A DNA stretch of 64,000 nt from an uncultured Collinsella sp. GTDB lineage: Bacteria; Actinomycetota; Coriobacteriia; Coriobacteriales; Coriobacteriaceae. This document shows, in pieces, positions 1 to 8,897 of the stretch. Location: the NCBI GenBank assembly GCA_958435945.1, contig CAUBIC010000004.1, positions 1-64,000 on the forward strand, in the 5' to 3' direction. Numbering within the stretch: position 1 is the first letter of the stretch; each line of letters begins with the position of its first letter. The position numbers and the translations under genes were made by a program. Below the pieces are notes generated by a model that had not been told where the DNA came from, ran no database searches, and saw nothing but the letters and a program-made list of their open reading frames with translations.

Positions 1-331
1 GGGGCTCCGACGGCTCCTGGGCCGCCGAGGTGCCCGCCGCAGCAGACTTCGGCGAGTTCGGCTCCTACTCCGTCTCCCTGTGGGCTACCTACGGGTCCTC
101 GACCGAGCGCTGGGCGAAGGCCTCCGCCGACGTCGCCCGTCCCGACGTGAAGCTGTCCTGCTCCGCGTCGTCGGGGTCCCTGTCGGTGAGCGCCACCGGC
201 TTCAGCTCCCAGCCCTCCAACGCCGCCGTCCAGGTCGCAGCCCCCTCCGGCGCCTGCCGCTGGTACCAGGCAGCGAGGGGCTCCGACGGCTCCTGGGCCG
301 CCGAGGTGCCCGCCGCAGCAGACTTCGGCGA
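1..331 (+). repeat. Two copies of an identical 55-bp segment, 276 bp apart
   Basis: Bases 1-55 and 277-331 are identical. The spacing of 276 bp is 92 codons, one protein repeat. Identity stops at base 332, where the sequence also turns AT-rich. The protein repeat continues past this point (YSIKLW matches YSVSLW), but the DNA no longer matches. Confidence 0.9.
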
Positions 332-944
332 TGCTGGAATATATTCGATTAAGCTATGGGGAACGTTTGATACGTTTACATGCTCTTTAAAAAGTCAACA
401 GTTGTATTTTGATGGCTCTCGTTTTCCGATAGGCTCTTCTTCAAATTCAAATCCAGCGAAAATGGCCGTTTTGTTTAAGGAGATGTCCGATTTCCCGTCA
501 TCCATATATTCCAAATATGGTGCATCTGATATTGAACAGTTTTGCAAGCTGATCTATGAAGAGGCTCTTGCGGAAGGGATAAATCCCGACGTTGTTTTTG
601 CACAATCAATGGTTGAAACTGGTTGGCTTAAATTTGGAGGGCAGGTTTCCCCAGAACAGTGTAATTTTGCAGGTATCGGCGCGCTTGATTCAGGTGTTTG
701 TGGGGCGTCTTTTAATGGTTATGGTTCCGAATCGGTTCGAATGGGGATAAGGGCACAAGTGCAACACCTTAAAGCATATTCAGGCACTGGTGAGCTGGTT
801 AACCAATGTATTGACCCACGTTTTCATCTTGTTAAGAGAGGCACTGCCCCCTTTGTTGAAAATCTGAGCGGCACATGGGCGAGTGATGTTTCTTACGGAG
901 TTAAAATACGTAGGATTCTGACAAGACTTTATCAATTAAATTAG
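1..944 (+). CDS. Cell-wall glucosaminidase with GBS Bsp-like repeats, 5' truncated
   Basis: The frame is open from base 3, so the start lies outside the window and 313 residues are visible. The N-terminal part has at least one and a half copies of a 92-residue repeat (motif AAEVPAADFG-like, then YSVSLW), resembling GBS Bsp-like repeats of secreted Gram-positive proteins. The C-terminal 160 residues resemble the GH73-type mannosyl-glycoprotein endo-beta-N-acetylglucosaminidase domain, with the likely catalytic Glu in QSMVETGW and the NFAGIGA and VQHLKAY motifs. The inferred role is cutting peptidoglycan glycan strands outside the cell. GC is about 75% at 121-180 and about 35% at 361-420 (hand counted), so the gene looks chimeric. 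Family call is fairly sure; substrate is inferred. Confidence 0.8.
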   Translation, partial: GSDGSWAAEVPAAADFGEFGSYSVSLWATYGSSTERWAKASADVARPDVKLSCSASSGSLSVSATGFSSQPSNAAVQVAAPSGACRWYQAARGSDGSWAAEVPAAADFGDAGIYSIKLWGTFDTFTCSLKSQQLYFDGSRFPIGSSSNSNPAKMAVLFKEMSDFPSSIYSKYGASDIEQFCKLIYEEALAEGINPDVVFAQSMVETGWLKFGGQVSPEQCNFAGIGALDSGVCGASFNGYGSESVRMGIRAQVQHLKAYSGTGELVNQCIDPRFHLVKRGTAPFVENLSGTWASDVSYGVKIRRILTRLYQLN

Positions 945-978
945 TAATGGCAATTTAAATCATGAGAGGGATTTTGAA

Positions 979-2019
979 ATGAAAAGCGCTTTAATTACGG
1001 GTATTACTGGTCAAGACGGCAGCTATCTTGCCGAATTGCTTTTAGAGAAGGGCTACGACGTACATGGTATCGTTCGCCGGAGCTCCGTTCATGGCACGGG
1101 TCGAATTGATCATTTGTTGTCTTCGTCCCGCTTACACCTGCACGATGGCGATTTATCGGATTCATCCTCGCTTATTCGGATTATTTCGAAGGTTAGGCCT
1201 TCTGAGATTTACAATCTTGCGGCCCAATCTCATGTAGGAGTTTCTTTTGATGCCGCAGAATATACCGGAGATATTGACGCGATTGGCGTGTTGAGGATAC
1301 TTGAGGCCGTCCATATGCTTGGGATGGACAAAACTTGTAAAATATATCAGGCTTCTACTTCTGAGCTTTACGGGAAAGTAGAAGAAGTTCCTCAAAACGA
1401 GAATACGCCTTTCCATCCCTATAGTCCTTATGCAGTTGCCAAGCAGTATGGCTTCTGGATGATCAAAGAGTATCGTGAGGCATACGGAATGTTCGCTGCG
1501 AATGGAATCCTCTTCAATCATGAGTCTGAACGTCGTGGCGAATCGTTTGTTACTCGCAAGATTACTCGAGCGGTCGGACGAATTGCTGAGGGCCTTCAGG
1601 ATCATCTTGAGCTAGGAAATCTTGATTCCCTAAGAGACTGGGGTTACGCCAAGGACTATGTTGAATGCATGTGGCTCATTCTTCAGCAGGAGACGCCCGA
1701 TGATTTCGTTATTGCAACGGGCAGGCAGCATAGCGTACGAGAGTTCGTTGAGTGGGCATTTGATTATGCTGGCATTTCAATTTCTTGGCAGGGCACGGGC
1801 GTTAATGAAATTGGAATCAATCAGGCATCTGGAAAAACTGTCGTCAAAATTAATCCCGACTTTTATCGACCCACAGACGTAGTCAATCTTTGGGGAGACC
1901 CGTCAAAGGCGGAGTCAGTTCTCGGCTGGAATCCACAAAAGACGACTTGCAAGGAACTTTGTAGAATTATGACTGAGCACGATATCGATCTTGCTCGTAA
2001 GGAGAAAGGCCTGCTTTAA
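979..2019 (+). CDS. gmd: GDP-mannose 4,6-dehydratase
   Basis: Converts GDP-D-mannose to GDP-4-keto-6-deoxy-D-mannose in the cytoplasm. The 346-residue length is normal. Visible motifs are the NAD(P)-binding GITGQDGSYLAELL at the N-terminus, YNLAAQSHV, the YxxxK catalytic pair in SPYAVAKQYG, and the family signature NHESERRGESFVTRKITRA. A purine-rich site (GAGAGGG) precedes the ATG. The stop codon overlaps the next ATG (TAATG), so gmd and rmd are probably translationally coupled. The substrate is supplied by manC and the phosphohexomutase downstream. AT-rich like its neighbours. Confidence 0.93.
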   Translation: MKSALITGITGQDGSYLAELLLEKGYDVHGIVRRSSVHGTGRIDHLLSSSRLHLHDGDLSDSSSLIRIISKVRPSEIYNLAAQSHVGVSFDAAEYTGDIDAIGVLRILEAVHMLGMDKTCKIYQASTSELYGKVEEVPQNENTPFHPYSPYAVAKQYGFWMIKEYREAYGMFAANGILFNHESERRGESFVTRKITRAVGRIAEGLQDHLELGNLDSLRDWGYAKDYVECMWLILQQETPDDFVIATGRQHSVREFVEWAFDYAGISISWQGTGVNEIGINQASGKTVVKINPDFYRPTDVVNLWGDPSKAESVLGWNPQKTTCKELCRIMTEHDIDLARKEKGLL

Positions 2020-2954
2020 TGCCTCAGAGAGGAAGGGTTTTAGTGCTAGGCTCCAACGGTTTTGTTGGAGCCTATTTAGCAGATGAATTCGCAAATAATG
2101 GTTACCACGTTATTGGAGCTGACATTCAGGACAAATCAGTGAATCCTGATAGGTATGATGAATATCACTCTTTTGATTTAACCAATTATGACAGTGTTAA
2201 GTCTATCGTTGAAGCCAGTTCTGCTGACTGTATTGTCAATCTTGCTGCTATTAGCTCTGTCTCCGCATCGTGGGACAATCCGTTGCTAACCTATCAAGTC
2301 AATGCTATGGGGACATTAAATCTTCTCGAGGCAGTTCGTAAGACTTCTCCAGAGTCGAAGGTGCTTTTAGTCGGTTCATCCGAAGAATACGCTGCTTCTA
2401 ATGAACCTTTGAGTGAGGAAGATTTGCTTAATGCGGGTAATCCGTACGGTTTGTCCAAGATGTCCGCGGAGAACATCGCCTCTCTATATAACACAAACTA
2501 TGGACTAAGGGTATATATTGCTCGCCCCTTTAACCATACTGGTGTTGGTCAATCTGAACGTTTTGTGATTCCGGGTTGGTGCAAGCAGGTCGCAGAAATC
2601 CAACGACTGGGGCGCAGTGGAGTCATTAAAGTCGGAAATATTCTAATATCTCGCGATATCTCGTCTGTCAGTGACATTGTTCGTGGATACCGTAGTCTAC
2701 TTGAAAGTGACTTCAGTGGAATTCCATTTAATTTCGGCTCAGAACGATCTCTACCTCTCAGTTACTTACTTGATTGCATCATTAAATTTTCCGACTTCAA
2801 TATTGAGGTGAAAGTTGATCAATCAAAATTGAGGCCAGTTGATAACCCCTTTATTGTGTCTGACTGTTCTAGAGCCCGGAGTCTATTAAAATGGTCAGCT
2901 GTTGAACCTATAGAGAATACACTCCGCCATATCTATGATTCATTTTTAGAGTAA
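2019..2954 (+). CDS. rmd: GDP-4-keto-6-deoxy-D-mannose reductase (RMD-type SDR)
   Basis: Extended SDR of 311 residues that probably reduces the Gmd product to GDP-D-rhamnose. It has the glycine motif GSNGFVGAYLADE near residue 10, GSSEEYAAS, the catalytic YGLSK, and ARPFNHTGVGQ, which matches RMD enzymes better than GDP-fucose synthase. It starts inside the gmd stop codon. The stereochemistry at C4 cannot be read from sequence, so GDP-6-deoxy-D-talose is an alternative product. Confidence 0.78.
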   Translation: MPQRGRVLVLGSNGFVGAYLADEFANNGYHVIGADIQDKSVNPDRYDEYHSFDLTNYDSVKSIVEASSADCIVNLAAISSVSASWDNPLLTYQVNAMGTLNLLEAVRKTSPESKVLLVGSSEEYAASNEPLSEEDLLNAGNPYGLSKMSAENIASLYNTNYGLRVYIARPFNHTGVGQSERFVIPGWCKQVAEIQRLGRSGVIKVGNILISRDISSVSDIVRGYRSLLESDFSGIPFNFGSERSLPLSYLLDCIIKFSDFNIEVKVDQSKLRPVDNPFIVSDCSRARSLLKWSAVEPIENTLRHIYDSFLE

Positions 2955-2989
2955 AGTATCCTTTACGGCTTGGGAGTTGCCATCGGTAT

Positions 2990-4051
2990 ATGAGTTCTTT
3001 GATTCCGGTTGATTTTGACAATATGGTGTTTAGCCTTCAGAAAACGGGTGGAGGCTCCATTTATTGGTTCAATTTAATTTCAAGAGCAATGGACTGTGGT
3101 CTATTCGATCTTGTATTCCATGATAGGGCCGACTCTGGCTCAAATATTCAACGCTCTGAGCTAGAGGATAAGATTAAAAAGTATAGTATCTTACAATCTA
3201 GGCTTCCTGTGCGTATCGATGAAGTGACGAGCGTGCGCGTTGACCGTCCATGCATCCTGCATTCATCCTATTTTCGTACTGGGTCTAATAACAGGGCAAT
3301 CAATGTCGTCACTATTTATGACTTCATCTGTGAGTACTATTTCACTGGACTAGTTAAATATTTCCAGTTAAACCAGATGAAAAAAGCTGTTAAGAATGCA
3401 GATGCCATCATCTGTATTTCGAATAGCACTAAAGACGATTTGCTAAAAATCATCCCAGAATCAATAAATAAAAAAATGACCGTGATTCCTTTGGGTTTTG
3501 ATTCTGATCGGTATCGTTATCATGAAGCTGTCCGCGAGAAAAAAGTTGTATTCGTTGGTAACAGGTCTGCTTCATATAAGAACTTTAATTTAGCTGTTGA
3601 GTCTGTTGCGTTATGTTCCGATGTAGTTCTTCAGATTGTAGGCGCCCCTTTATCTGTTGCCGAGAGCGAATATTTGGATAAGAAACTTCCGGGTAGATAC
3701 GTTGCGTATACTTATCCGGATTCGGCTGAAGTTGCGCGACTTTACAATTCTTCTGCCGCTTTATTGTATCTTTCGGAATACGAAGGATTTGGAATTCCTG
3801 TTCTGGAAGCTATGTCTTCTGGCTGCCCTGTCATTGCATTAAATAAAAGCTCTATTCCTGAAGTTGCTGGAAATTCAGCGATTCTTCTCAACGAACTTTC
3901 CCCTTCGCTTGTTGCTGAGCGTATAGAGGGCCTTTGTAGTTTCGATTCGTGCTTTGATTCAATTGTTATGTCGGGACTTGAGCGTTCACGTCATTTCAGC
4001 TGGGATCTCATGGCTGATTCAACTTTTGATTTTTATCAATCATTGCTTTAA
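2990..4051 (+). CDS. GT4-family glycosyltransferase
   Basis: A 353-residue GT-B fold glycosyltransferase that likely adds a sugar to the growing polysaccharide at the cytoplasmic membrane face. The C-terminal donor-binding half shows FVGNRSASYKNF, then LSEYEGFGIPVLEAMSSGCP with the EX7E-type glutamates typical of GT4, followed by SSIPEVAGNSAIL. A GGGAG site lies 13 nt before the ATG, slightly far. The GDP-6-deoxyhexose genes directly upstream suggest a GDP-sugar donor, but donor and acceptor are not determinable. Confidence 0.85.
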   Translation: MSSLIPVDFDNMVFSLQKTGGGSIYWFNLISRAMDCGLFDLVFHDRADSGSNIQRSELEDKIKKYSILQSRLPVRIDEVTSVRVDRPCILHSSYFRTGSNNRAINVVTIYDFICEYYFTGLVKYFQLNQMKKAVKNADAIICISNSTKDDLLKIIPESINKKMTVIPLGFDSDRYRYHEAVREKKVVFVGNRSASYKNFNLAVESVALCSDVVLQIVGAPLSVAESEYLDKKLPGRYVAYTYPDSAEVARLYNSSAALLYLSEYEGFGIPVLEAMSSGCPVIALNKSSIPEVAGNSAILLNELSPSLVAERIEGLCSFDSCFDSIVMSGLERSRHFSWDLMADSTFDFYQSLL

Positions 4052-4071
4052 TTCAACAATTTGAGGTTTCT

Positions 4072-5316
4072 TTGAACGGTTCTTCTCTTTCGGTAAAGCA
4101 GAATATGCTCTGGAATACCATTGGATGCCTATTTTATCAAGGCTGTCTATGGCTTATGACTGTTGCGGTTGTGCTTGTTTCGCATGATTATGCCAACTCG
4201 GGTATACTTGCATTCGCGATGTCGGTCGGCAATATTTATTACCCGTTTGCTACATATAATATGCGTACTATTCAAGTGTCCGATCTAAGGGAGGAGCATT
4301 CTTCCTCTGAATATATCGCTTTTCGGTTCATTACTATAGGTTTGGCCTTTATTCCAATTGTTGGTTACCTATTCTTGTCTACGAGTAATTCTCGCTTGAT
4401 TGTTTCCGCAATTTTTTGGCTATTGTTTAAGGCAGATGAAGCCTTCTGCTCAGTTTTTTATGCAATGGTGCAAAAAGAGGGAAGGATGGATTACATTGGG
4501 ATATCTCAAGCAATTCGAGGGCTTGGGGGGCTTGTGCTGTTTCTCCTTCCTTTGGTTTTTGGGCTATCGATCAATTACGCCTTTCTGTCCCTTGCGATTT
4601 TCTGCTGCTTCATAACTTGGCTATTCGATGCTCGTTCTGCCTCGAACTACGGAAAGATTGTTCCTAGCATTAGTTTCCATCAGGCTTTGGTTTTAATTAA
4701 AAAGTATTTTCCGTCTGTACTTACTGCCGTGTTTTTCGGAGCTGTCGTTTCAGTTTCTCGCCAGCAGCTTGCCCAGTTAAAAGGAACAGAGGCCCTTGGT
4801 GTTTATGCTGCCGTTTCAACGCCTACGGTTCTTGTTCAGGCCGCTGCCTCCTATCTATATGGCCCTTTACTCGTTGGATTTGCTGAGATATGGTCCAAGC
4901 ACGAGTGTGTTTCATTTGCACAACGCTATGGAAAAGTTATATCGTGCATTTGTTTATTCACCTTGTTTGCCATTGTTTTCTGCTCTCTCTTTGGAGATAA
5001 CCTATTGCAGGCCGTATTTGGCTCATCAATTTCTCAGGGATTCGATTTGCTTATTCCTGCAATTATTGCAACTGCGTTTACCACAATCTTTGCATTTTCC
5101 TTCGATTTATTAATCCTTATTCGAGAGATTCGGGGTTCATTTATTGCCACTTCAGCCGCTTTGCTAATTTCGTATCTGTGTTCCGCCTCTCTTATTAGCC
5201 GATTTGGCGCCAACGGTGTTAGCATTGCTGTTATTGTTAGTTATTCTGTCGGAATGTTAATAGCGTTGTCCTTTTTTTATCAGCGCCTTAAATCTAATTT
5301 AAAGTTCAAGCATTGA
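4072..5316 (+). CDS. Wzx-type oligosaccharide flippase
   Basis: An integral membrane protein of 414 residues with about 12 hydrophobic segments spread over its full length. It resembles the polysaccharide biosynthesis/MOP flippase family that moves undecaprenyl-linked repeat units across the membrane. The chosen start is TTG at 4072 with a GAGG site 5-8 nt upstream; an in-frame ATG at 4105 is the alternative. It lies in the same run of genes as sugar-nucleotide enzymes and glycosyltransferases. No obvious Wzy polymerase is adjacent. Function is inferred from hydrophobic pattern and context. Confidence 0.72.
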   Translation: MNGSSLSVKQNMLWNTIGCLFYQGCLWLMTVAVVLVSHDYANSGILAFAMSVGNIYYPFATYNMRTIQVSDLREEHSSSEYIAFRFITIGLAFIPIVGYLFLSTSNSRLIVSAIFWLLFKADEAFCSVFYAMVQKEGRMDYIGISQAIRGLGGLVLFLLPLVFGLSINYAFLSLAIFCCFITWLFDARSASNYGKIVPSISFHQALVLIKKYFPSVLTAVFFGAVVSVSRQQLAQLKGTEALGVYAAVSTPTVLVQAAASYLYGPLLVGFAEIWSKHECVSFAQRYGKVISCICLFTLFAIVFCSLFGDNLLQAVFGSSISQGFDLLIPAIIATAFTTIFAFSFDLLILIREIRGSFIATSAALLISYLCSASLISRFGANGVSIAVIVSYSVGMLIALSFFYQRLKSNLKFKH

Positions 5317-5394
5317 ACGTTGAGCTGAGAATGATAGTTGAGAGTTTGTTAATGGCTCAATCGGTTTTTCCTCATAGATAGGGTGTTCACTTTT

Positions 5395-6399
5395 ATGTAC
5401 TTGAATTCCATTCATATCGTCTTGCTTTCTGGTGGATCCGGGACACGACTCTGGCCCTTGTCAAACGACTCTCGGTCTAAGCAGTTTCTTAAAGTGCTTA
5501 GGGATGAATGCGGCAATCACGTATCCATGGTGCAGCGTACTTTTGCTCAAATTGAGCGCACGATTCCTCAAGCAGATATTACAGTTGCGACTTGTGCCTC
5601 TCAAGAGCGTATCCTTCGGCTGCAAGTAGGGGCTGACTGTAAAGTTGTAGTTGAGCCAGAGCGTCGTGACACTGCTCCCGCTATTATGCTTGCGTGCGAG
5701 CATTTGCATAGTGTTCAGGGCATAGATAATGATGACGTTGTTATTGTTTTGCCTATTGATTCATATGTAGACGATTCATATTTCGATCGCATAGTTGATG
5801 TTGCCGCAGCTGTGAAAAATAATGTGGCAGATATATGTCTTCTGGGTGCCGAGCCGACCTATCCTTCTGAAAAATATGGCTATATTGTCCCCAGTTCGTC
5901 CACTGGCTCTCCTCGTTTAGTAGAAAGATTTATTGAGAAGCCCGATTCTAGTACGGCTGCTGATTTAATTTCTAAAGGTGCGCTTTGGAACAACTGCGTT
6001 TTCGGATTTAAGCTCGGTTATGTGCTTAACATAATCAATAATTATGGTTCATATCTGGATTTTGCCGACCTGAGGGCACGGTATTCTGAGCTTCCGATTA
6101 ATTCTTTTGATTATGAAGTTGTTGAAAACGCTGATTCAATTGCGGTAGTGCCGTATTCTGGTCCTTGGGCAGATCTTGGTACGTGGAATACGCTTTCCGC
6201 CGAGATGGCGGATCGCAAGAGTGGGCATACTGTGCTTGATTCTTCTACCTGTGAGAATACGCATGTTATCAATGAGCTCGATATTCCGCTAATCGTTTCT
6301 GGTATAAACGATGCAGTTGTCGTTGCTACGGTTGACGGGATCTTGGTCTGTTCTAAGGAACAGAGCCCTCGTCTAAAAGAACTCGTATCTCTTATTTAA
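5395..6399 (+). CDS. manC: Mannose-1-phosphate guanylyltransferase
   Basis: Makes GDP-mannose from mannose-1-phosphate and GTP. The nucleotidyltransferase signature IVLLSGGSGTRLWPLS is near the N-terminus, and FIEKPD near the middle is the sugar-phosphate binding motif. At 334 residues it is a single-domain form lacking the C-terminal phosphomannose isomerase cupin of the roughly 470-residue bifunctional enzymes. The ATG at 5395 is preferred because AGGG lies about 10 nt upstream; a GTG at 5383 is in frame. It feeds gmd upstream. Confidence 0.88.
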   Translation: MYLNSIHIVLLSGGSGTRLWPLSNDSRSKQFLKVLRDECGNHVSMVQRTFAQIERTIPQADITVATCASQERILRLQVGADCKVVVEPERRDTAPAIMLACEHLHSVQGIDNDDVVIVLPIDSYVDDSYFDRIVDVAAAVKNNVADICLLGAEPTYPSEKYGYIVPSSSTGSPRLVERFIEKPDSSTAADLISKGALWNNCVFGFKLGYVLNIINNYGSYLDFADLRARYSELPINSFDYEVVENADSIAVVPYSGPWADLGTWNTLSAEMADRKSGHTVLDSSTCENTHVINELDIPLIVSGINDAVVVATVDGILVCSKEQSPRLKELVSLI

Positions 6400-6413
6400 G
6401 GAGCTATGTTTTA

Positions 6414-8123
6414 ATGTTCGACCCAAAAGCCGAGTATGAAAAATGGCTTAATACTATTGATTCGGCTGATGTGAAATCCGTTGATGAGTTGTGCCGCGCT
6501 CAGGTGGAGAATTATTCTGGATTTTTCAACAAACTGAAATTTGGCACCGGAGGACTTCGGGCAAAGCTCGGAATGGGTCTCGATCATATGAATATTTGGA
6601 CGATTGGTGCTGCTAGCCAAGGTTTGGCAAATTATTTGCTAGAACATTTTGAAAGCCCCTCGGTTGCAATTGCCCGCGACTCGCGACTTTGCAGCGAATT
6701 ATTTTCGCGTAGAACGGCTGAGATACTGGCTTCAAGTGGCATAAAGGTCCATTACTACGAATCCATACAACCTACTCCCGTGCTTTCCTATACTGTACGC
6801 GAGCTGAACTGCTCAGCGGGGGTGGTTATCACGGCGTCCCATAACCCTAAAGAATACAATGGATATAAGGTCTATGGGTCAGATGGTTGCCAAGCTACTA
6901 TTGATTTGTGCAACAATGTTCAAAAAGCTATTGATGCTATTGACCCTTTTACGGTTGAGCCTGCTATCAGTTTTGATAATGCGGTTACTCACGGATTGAT
7001 ATCATATGTTTCGGAAGATGTTCTCGATTCTTTCATCAAAAGCACCCTTCGCGTGTCGACTCGCGTTGACTGTAGTGATTTGACAGTTGCATATTCACCC
7101 CTCAACGGCACCGGGTTGAATTTATGCAAACGAATAATGAAGGATATCTTTGTTAAAGATGTTCACGTTGTCCCGCAGCAGGAAAGAGCTGACGGTAATT
7201 TCCCAACATGTCCAAAGCCAAATCCTGAAAATGCCGATGCCATGAAGCTTGGTCTTCTGCTTGCTAAAGGTAGTCGCTGCGATATTTTGATTGCAACTGA
7301 TCCAGATTGTGATCGAATTGGTGTTGCCGTCGACCACCGTGGGGAATGGAAGCAGCTGACGGGGAATGAGCTTGGTTTAGTCTTGCTTGATTACCTGGCT
7401 CGTCGTAAGTCTGAGTATGAATGCGATATGTCTCATAAGGTTGCTTGTACGTCAATTGTTTCGGGCCCAATGGCTAATGATATTGCCTTGAAGTACGGCT
7501 TTCAGCTACGTCGAACGTTGACCGGCTTTAAGTTTATTGGCGAACAAATTGCTTTACTTGAATCCGAAGGCCGAGAATCTGATTTCCTTATGGGGTTCGA
7601 AGAGAGCTGCGGATATCTTTCGGGAACTCATGTTCGTGACAAATGCGGAATTGTTTCCACCATGCTTGCATGTGAGGCTGCTGCATGGTGGAAACAGCGT
7701 GGCAAAGATCTATTCCAAGTGATGCAAGATCTATATTTCGAGCATGGTTATTGGATTGATCGTCAGATTAATATCCAATTTGACGGCCCTGATGCGATGG
7801 CTCAAATGACAAACGTAATGAACGCCATCCGTTCCGAACCTCCCTTTGATTTGGGTGGAAAAACGATTGTGGAAATCGTTGATTATCAGTCGGGTATTCA
7901 AATGCCGGTGATTAACGATCTCCCTGGGGATTCAAGACAAACACTGCCTCCAAGCAACGTAATCCGATTTAATCTTGAGGGCGGCTCTTGCGTTATTGTT
8001 CGACCGTCTGGTACTGAACCGAAAATTAAAATTTATGAGTTCGTCAAGGGGGCAACCAATGATGAGTCAAAGTATTTGGAGAAGCGTATTGTCGCTTCAT
8101 TGAATTCATTACTTTGCAGCTGA
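6414..8123 (+). CDS. Phosphohexomutase (phosphomannomutase/phosphoglucomutase)
   Basis: An alpha-D-phosphohexomutase of 569 residues, the long form. It has the phosphoserine loop TASHNPKEYNGYK near residue 142, the metal-binding loop DPDCDRIGV near residue 300, the sugar-binding GFEESCGYL, and the phosphate-binding RPSGTEPKIKIY at the C-terminus. It probably supplies mannose-1-phosphate to manC, though glucose-1-phosphate for rfbA is equally possible. AAGGAG precedes the ATG by about 10 nt. A strong bidirectional hairpin follows. Confidence 0.88.
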   Translation: MFDPKAEYEKWLNTIDSADVKSVDELCRAQVENYSGFFNKLKFGTGGLRAKLGMGLDHMNIWTIGAASQGLANYLLEHFESPSVAIARDSRLCSELFSRRTAEILASSGIKVHYYESIQPTPVLSYTVRELNCSAGVVITASHNPKEYNGYKVYGSDGCQATIDLCNNVQKAIDAIDPFTVEPAISFDNAVTHGLISYVSEDVLDSFIKSTLRVSTRVDCSDLTVAYSPLNGTGLNLCKRIMKDIFVKDVHVVPQQERADGNFPTCPKPNPENADAMKLGLLLAKGSRCDILIATDPDCDRIGVAVDHRGEWKQLTGNELGLVLLDYLARRKSEYECDMSHKVACTSIVSGPMANDIALKYGFQLRRTLTGFKFIGEQIALLESEGRESDFLMGFEESCGYLSGTHVRDKCGIVSTMLACEAAAWWKQRGKDLFQVMQDLYFEHGYWIDRQINIQFDGPDAMAQMTNVMNAIRSEPPFDLGGKTIVEIVDYQSGIQMPVINDLPGDSRQTLPPSNVIRFNLEGGSCVIVRPSGTEPKIKIYEFVKGATNDESKYLEKRIVASLNSLLCS

Positions 8124-8154
8124 TTCTTAAAATCTCTTATTCTGATGGCGTTTG

Positions 8155-8195
8155 ATAGGAGTGTGGGGCTTCAGTGTTAAGCCCCACACTCCTAT
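8155..8195. terminator. Bidirectional hairpin between convergent genes
   Basis: A perfect 16-bp inverted repeat (8155-8170 and 8180-8195) with a 9-nt loop lies between the phosphohexomutase (+) and the acyltransferase (-). The U-tract is weak on both sides, so termination would depend on the very stable stem. Confidence 0.8.
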
Positions 8196-8210
8196 CCGTG
8201 TTCACATGTT

Positions 8211-8825
8211 TTAATTCGGGGTAGCAATTGAATTCCACTGGTTGAGGCTGCTGTCGAATTGCTTGATAGCCCTAGCGGGCGCTCCTACGCAGATGGTATT
8301 AGCAGGAACGTCTTTGGTAACTACCGAATTCGCGCCAATTATTGCACCGTTTCCAATCGTTACGCCGGCCAAAACGCAAACATTTTCGCCAATCCAGACA
8401 TTATTGCCGATATTGACGGGTGAGCCATGCAGCTCGCGTTTTTCTGGTGGTATCGCGGGCGAAGACTGACTATCACCCGAGTACTTGCCATGATTACAAT
8501 CGCTAATGAAAATATTTGATGCTAGGAGCACATTGTCTCCGATAGATACGGTGTCAATTGCGACAATGTGAACTCTATCGCCGATATGGACGTTATTGCC
8601 TATCTTGATTTTTATATTAGAGTCGTTTTTCGAATCAGGAATTGCCTCAAAGCGACAGCCATATCCGGTTGAAAAACCCATTCCATAGCTCACTCTTTTT
8701 TTGCCTCGGATATAAAAGGGACTCCTAATTAGGCGCGCTCCAGGAAAGAAAATTCTAGTTTTGATTGTTGAATAGACGAGTTTTCCCACCTCTCCAATGG
8801 TGTAATTATTGCCGCATATAAACAT
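8211..8825 (-). CDS. Hexapeptide-repeat O-acyltransferase
   Basis: A 204-residue left-handed beta-helix acyltransferase related to sugar O-acetyltransferases of the WcaF/maltose acetyltransferase type. Hexapeptide turns start near residue 70 (IKIGNNVHIGDRVHIV) and continue through NIGNNVWIGENVCVLAGVTIG and GANSVVTKDVPANTICVGAPA. A conserved histidine lies in ISDCNHG. It probably acetylates a sugar of the polymer. It is the only minus-strand gene between 979 and 21310, is divergent from the SDR at 8898, and has GGAGAG before its ATG. Confidence 0.85.
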   Translation of the reverse strand: MFICGNNYTIGEVGKLVYSTIKTRIFFPGARLIRSPFYIRGKKRVSYGMGFSTGYGCRFEAIPDSKNDSNIKIKIGNNVHIGDRVHIVAIDTVSIGDNVLLASNIFISDCNHGKYSGDSQSSPAIPPEKRELHGSPVNIGNNVWIGENVCVLAGVTIGNGAIIGANSVVTKDVPANTICVGAPARAIKQFDSSLNQWNSIATPN

Positions 8826-8897
8826 CGATGCTCTCCGTTCTGCTATTCTTTAATTTGTCTATATCTATTGTACTTAGAGTATTGAGCGAGGCAAATA

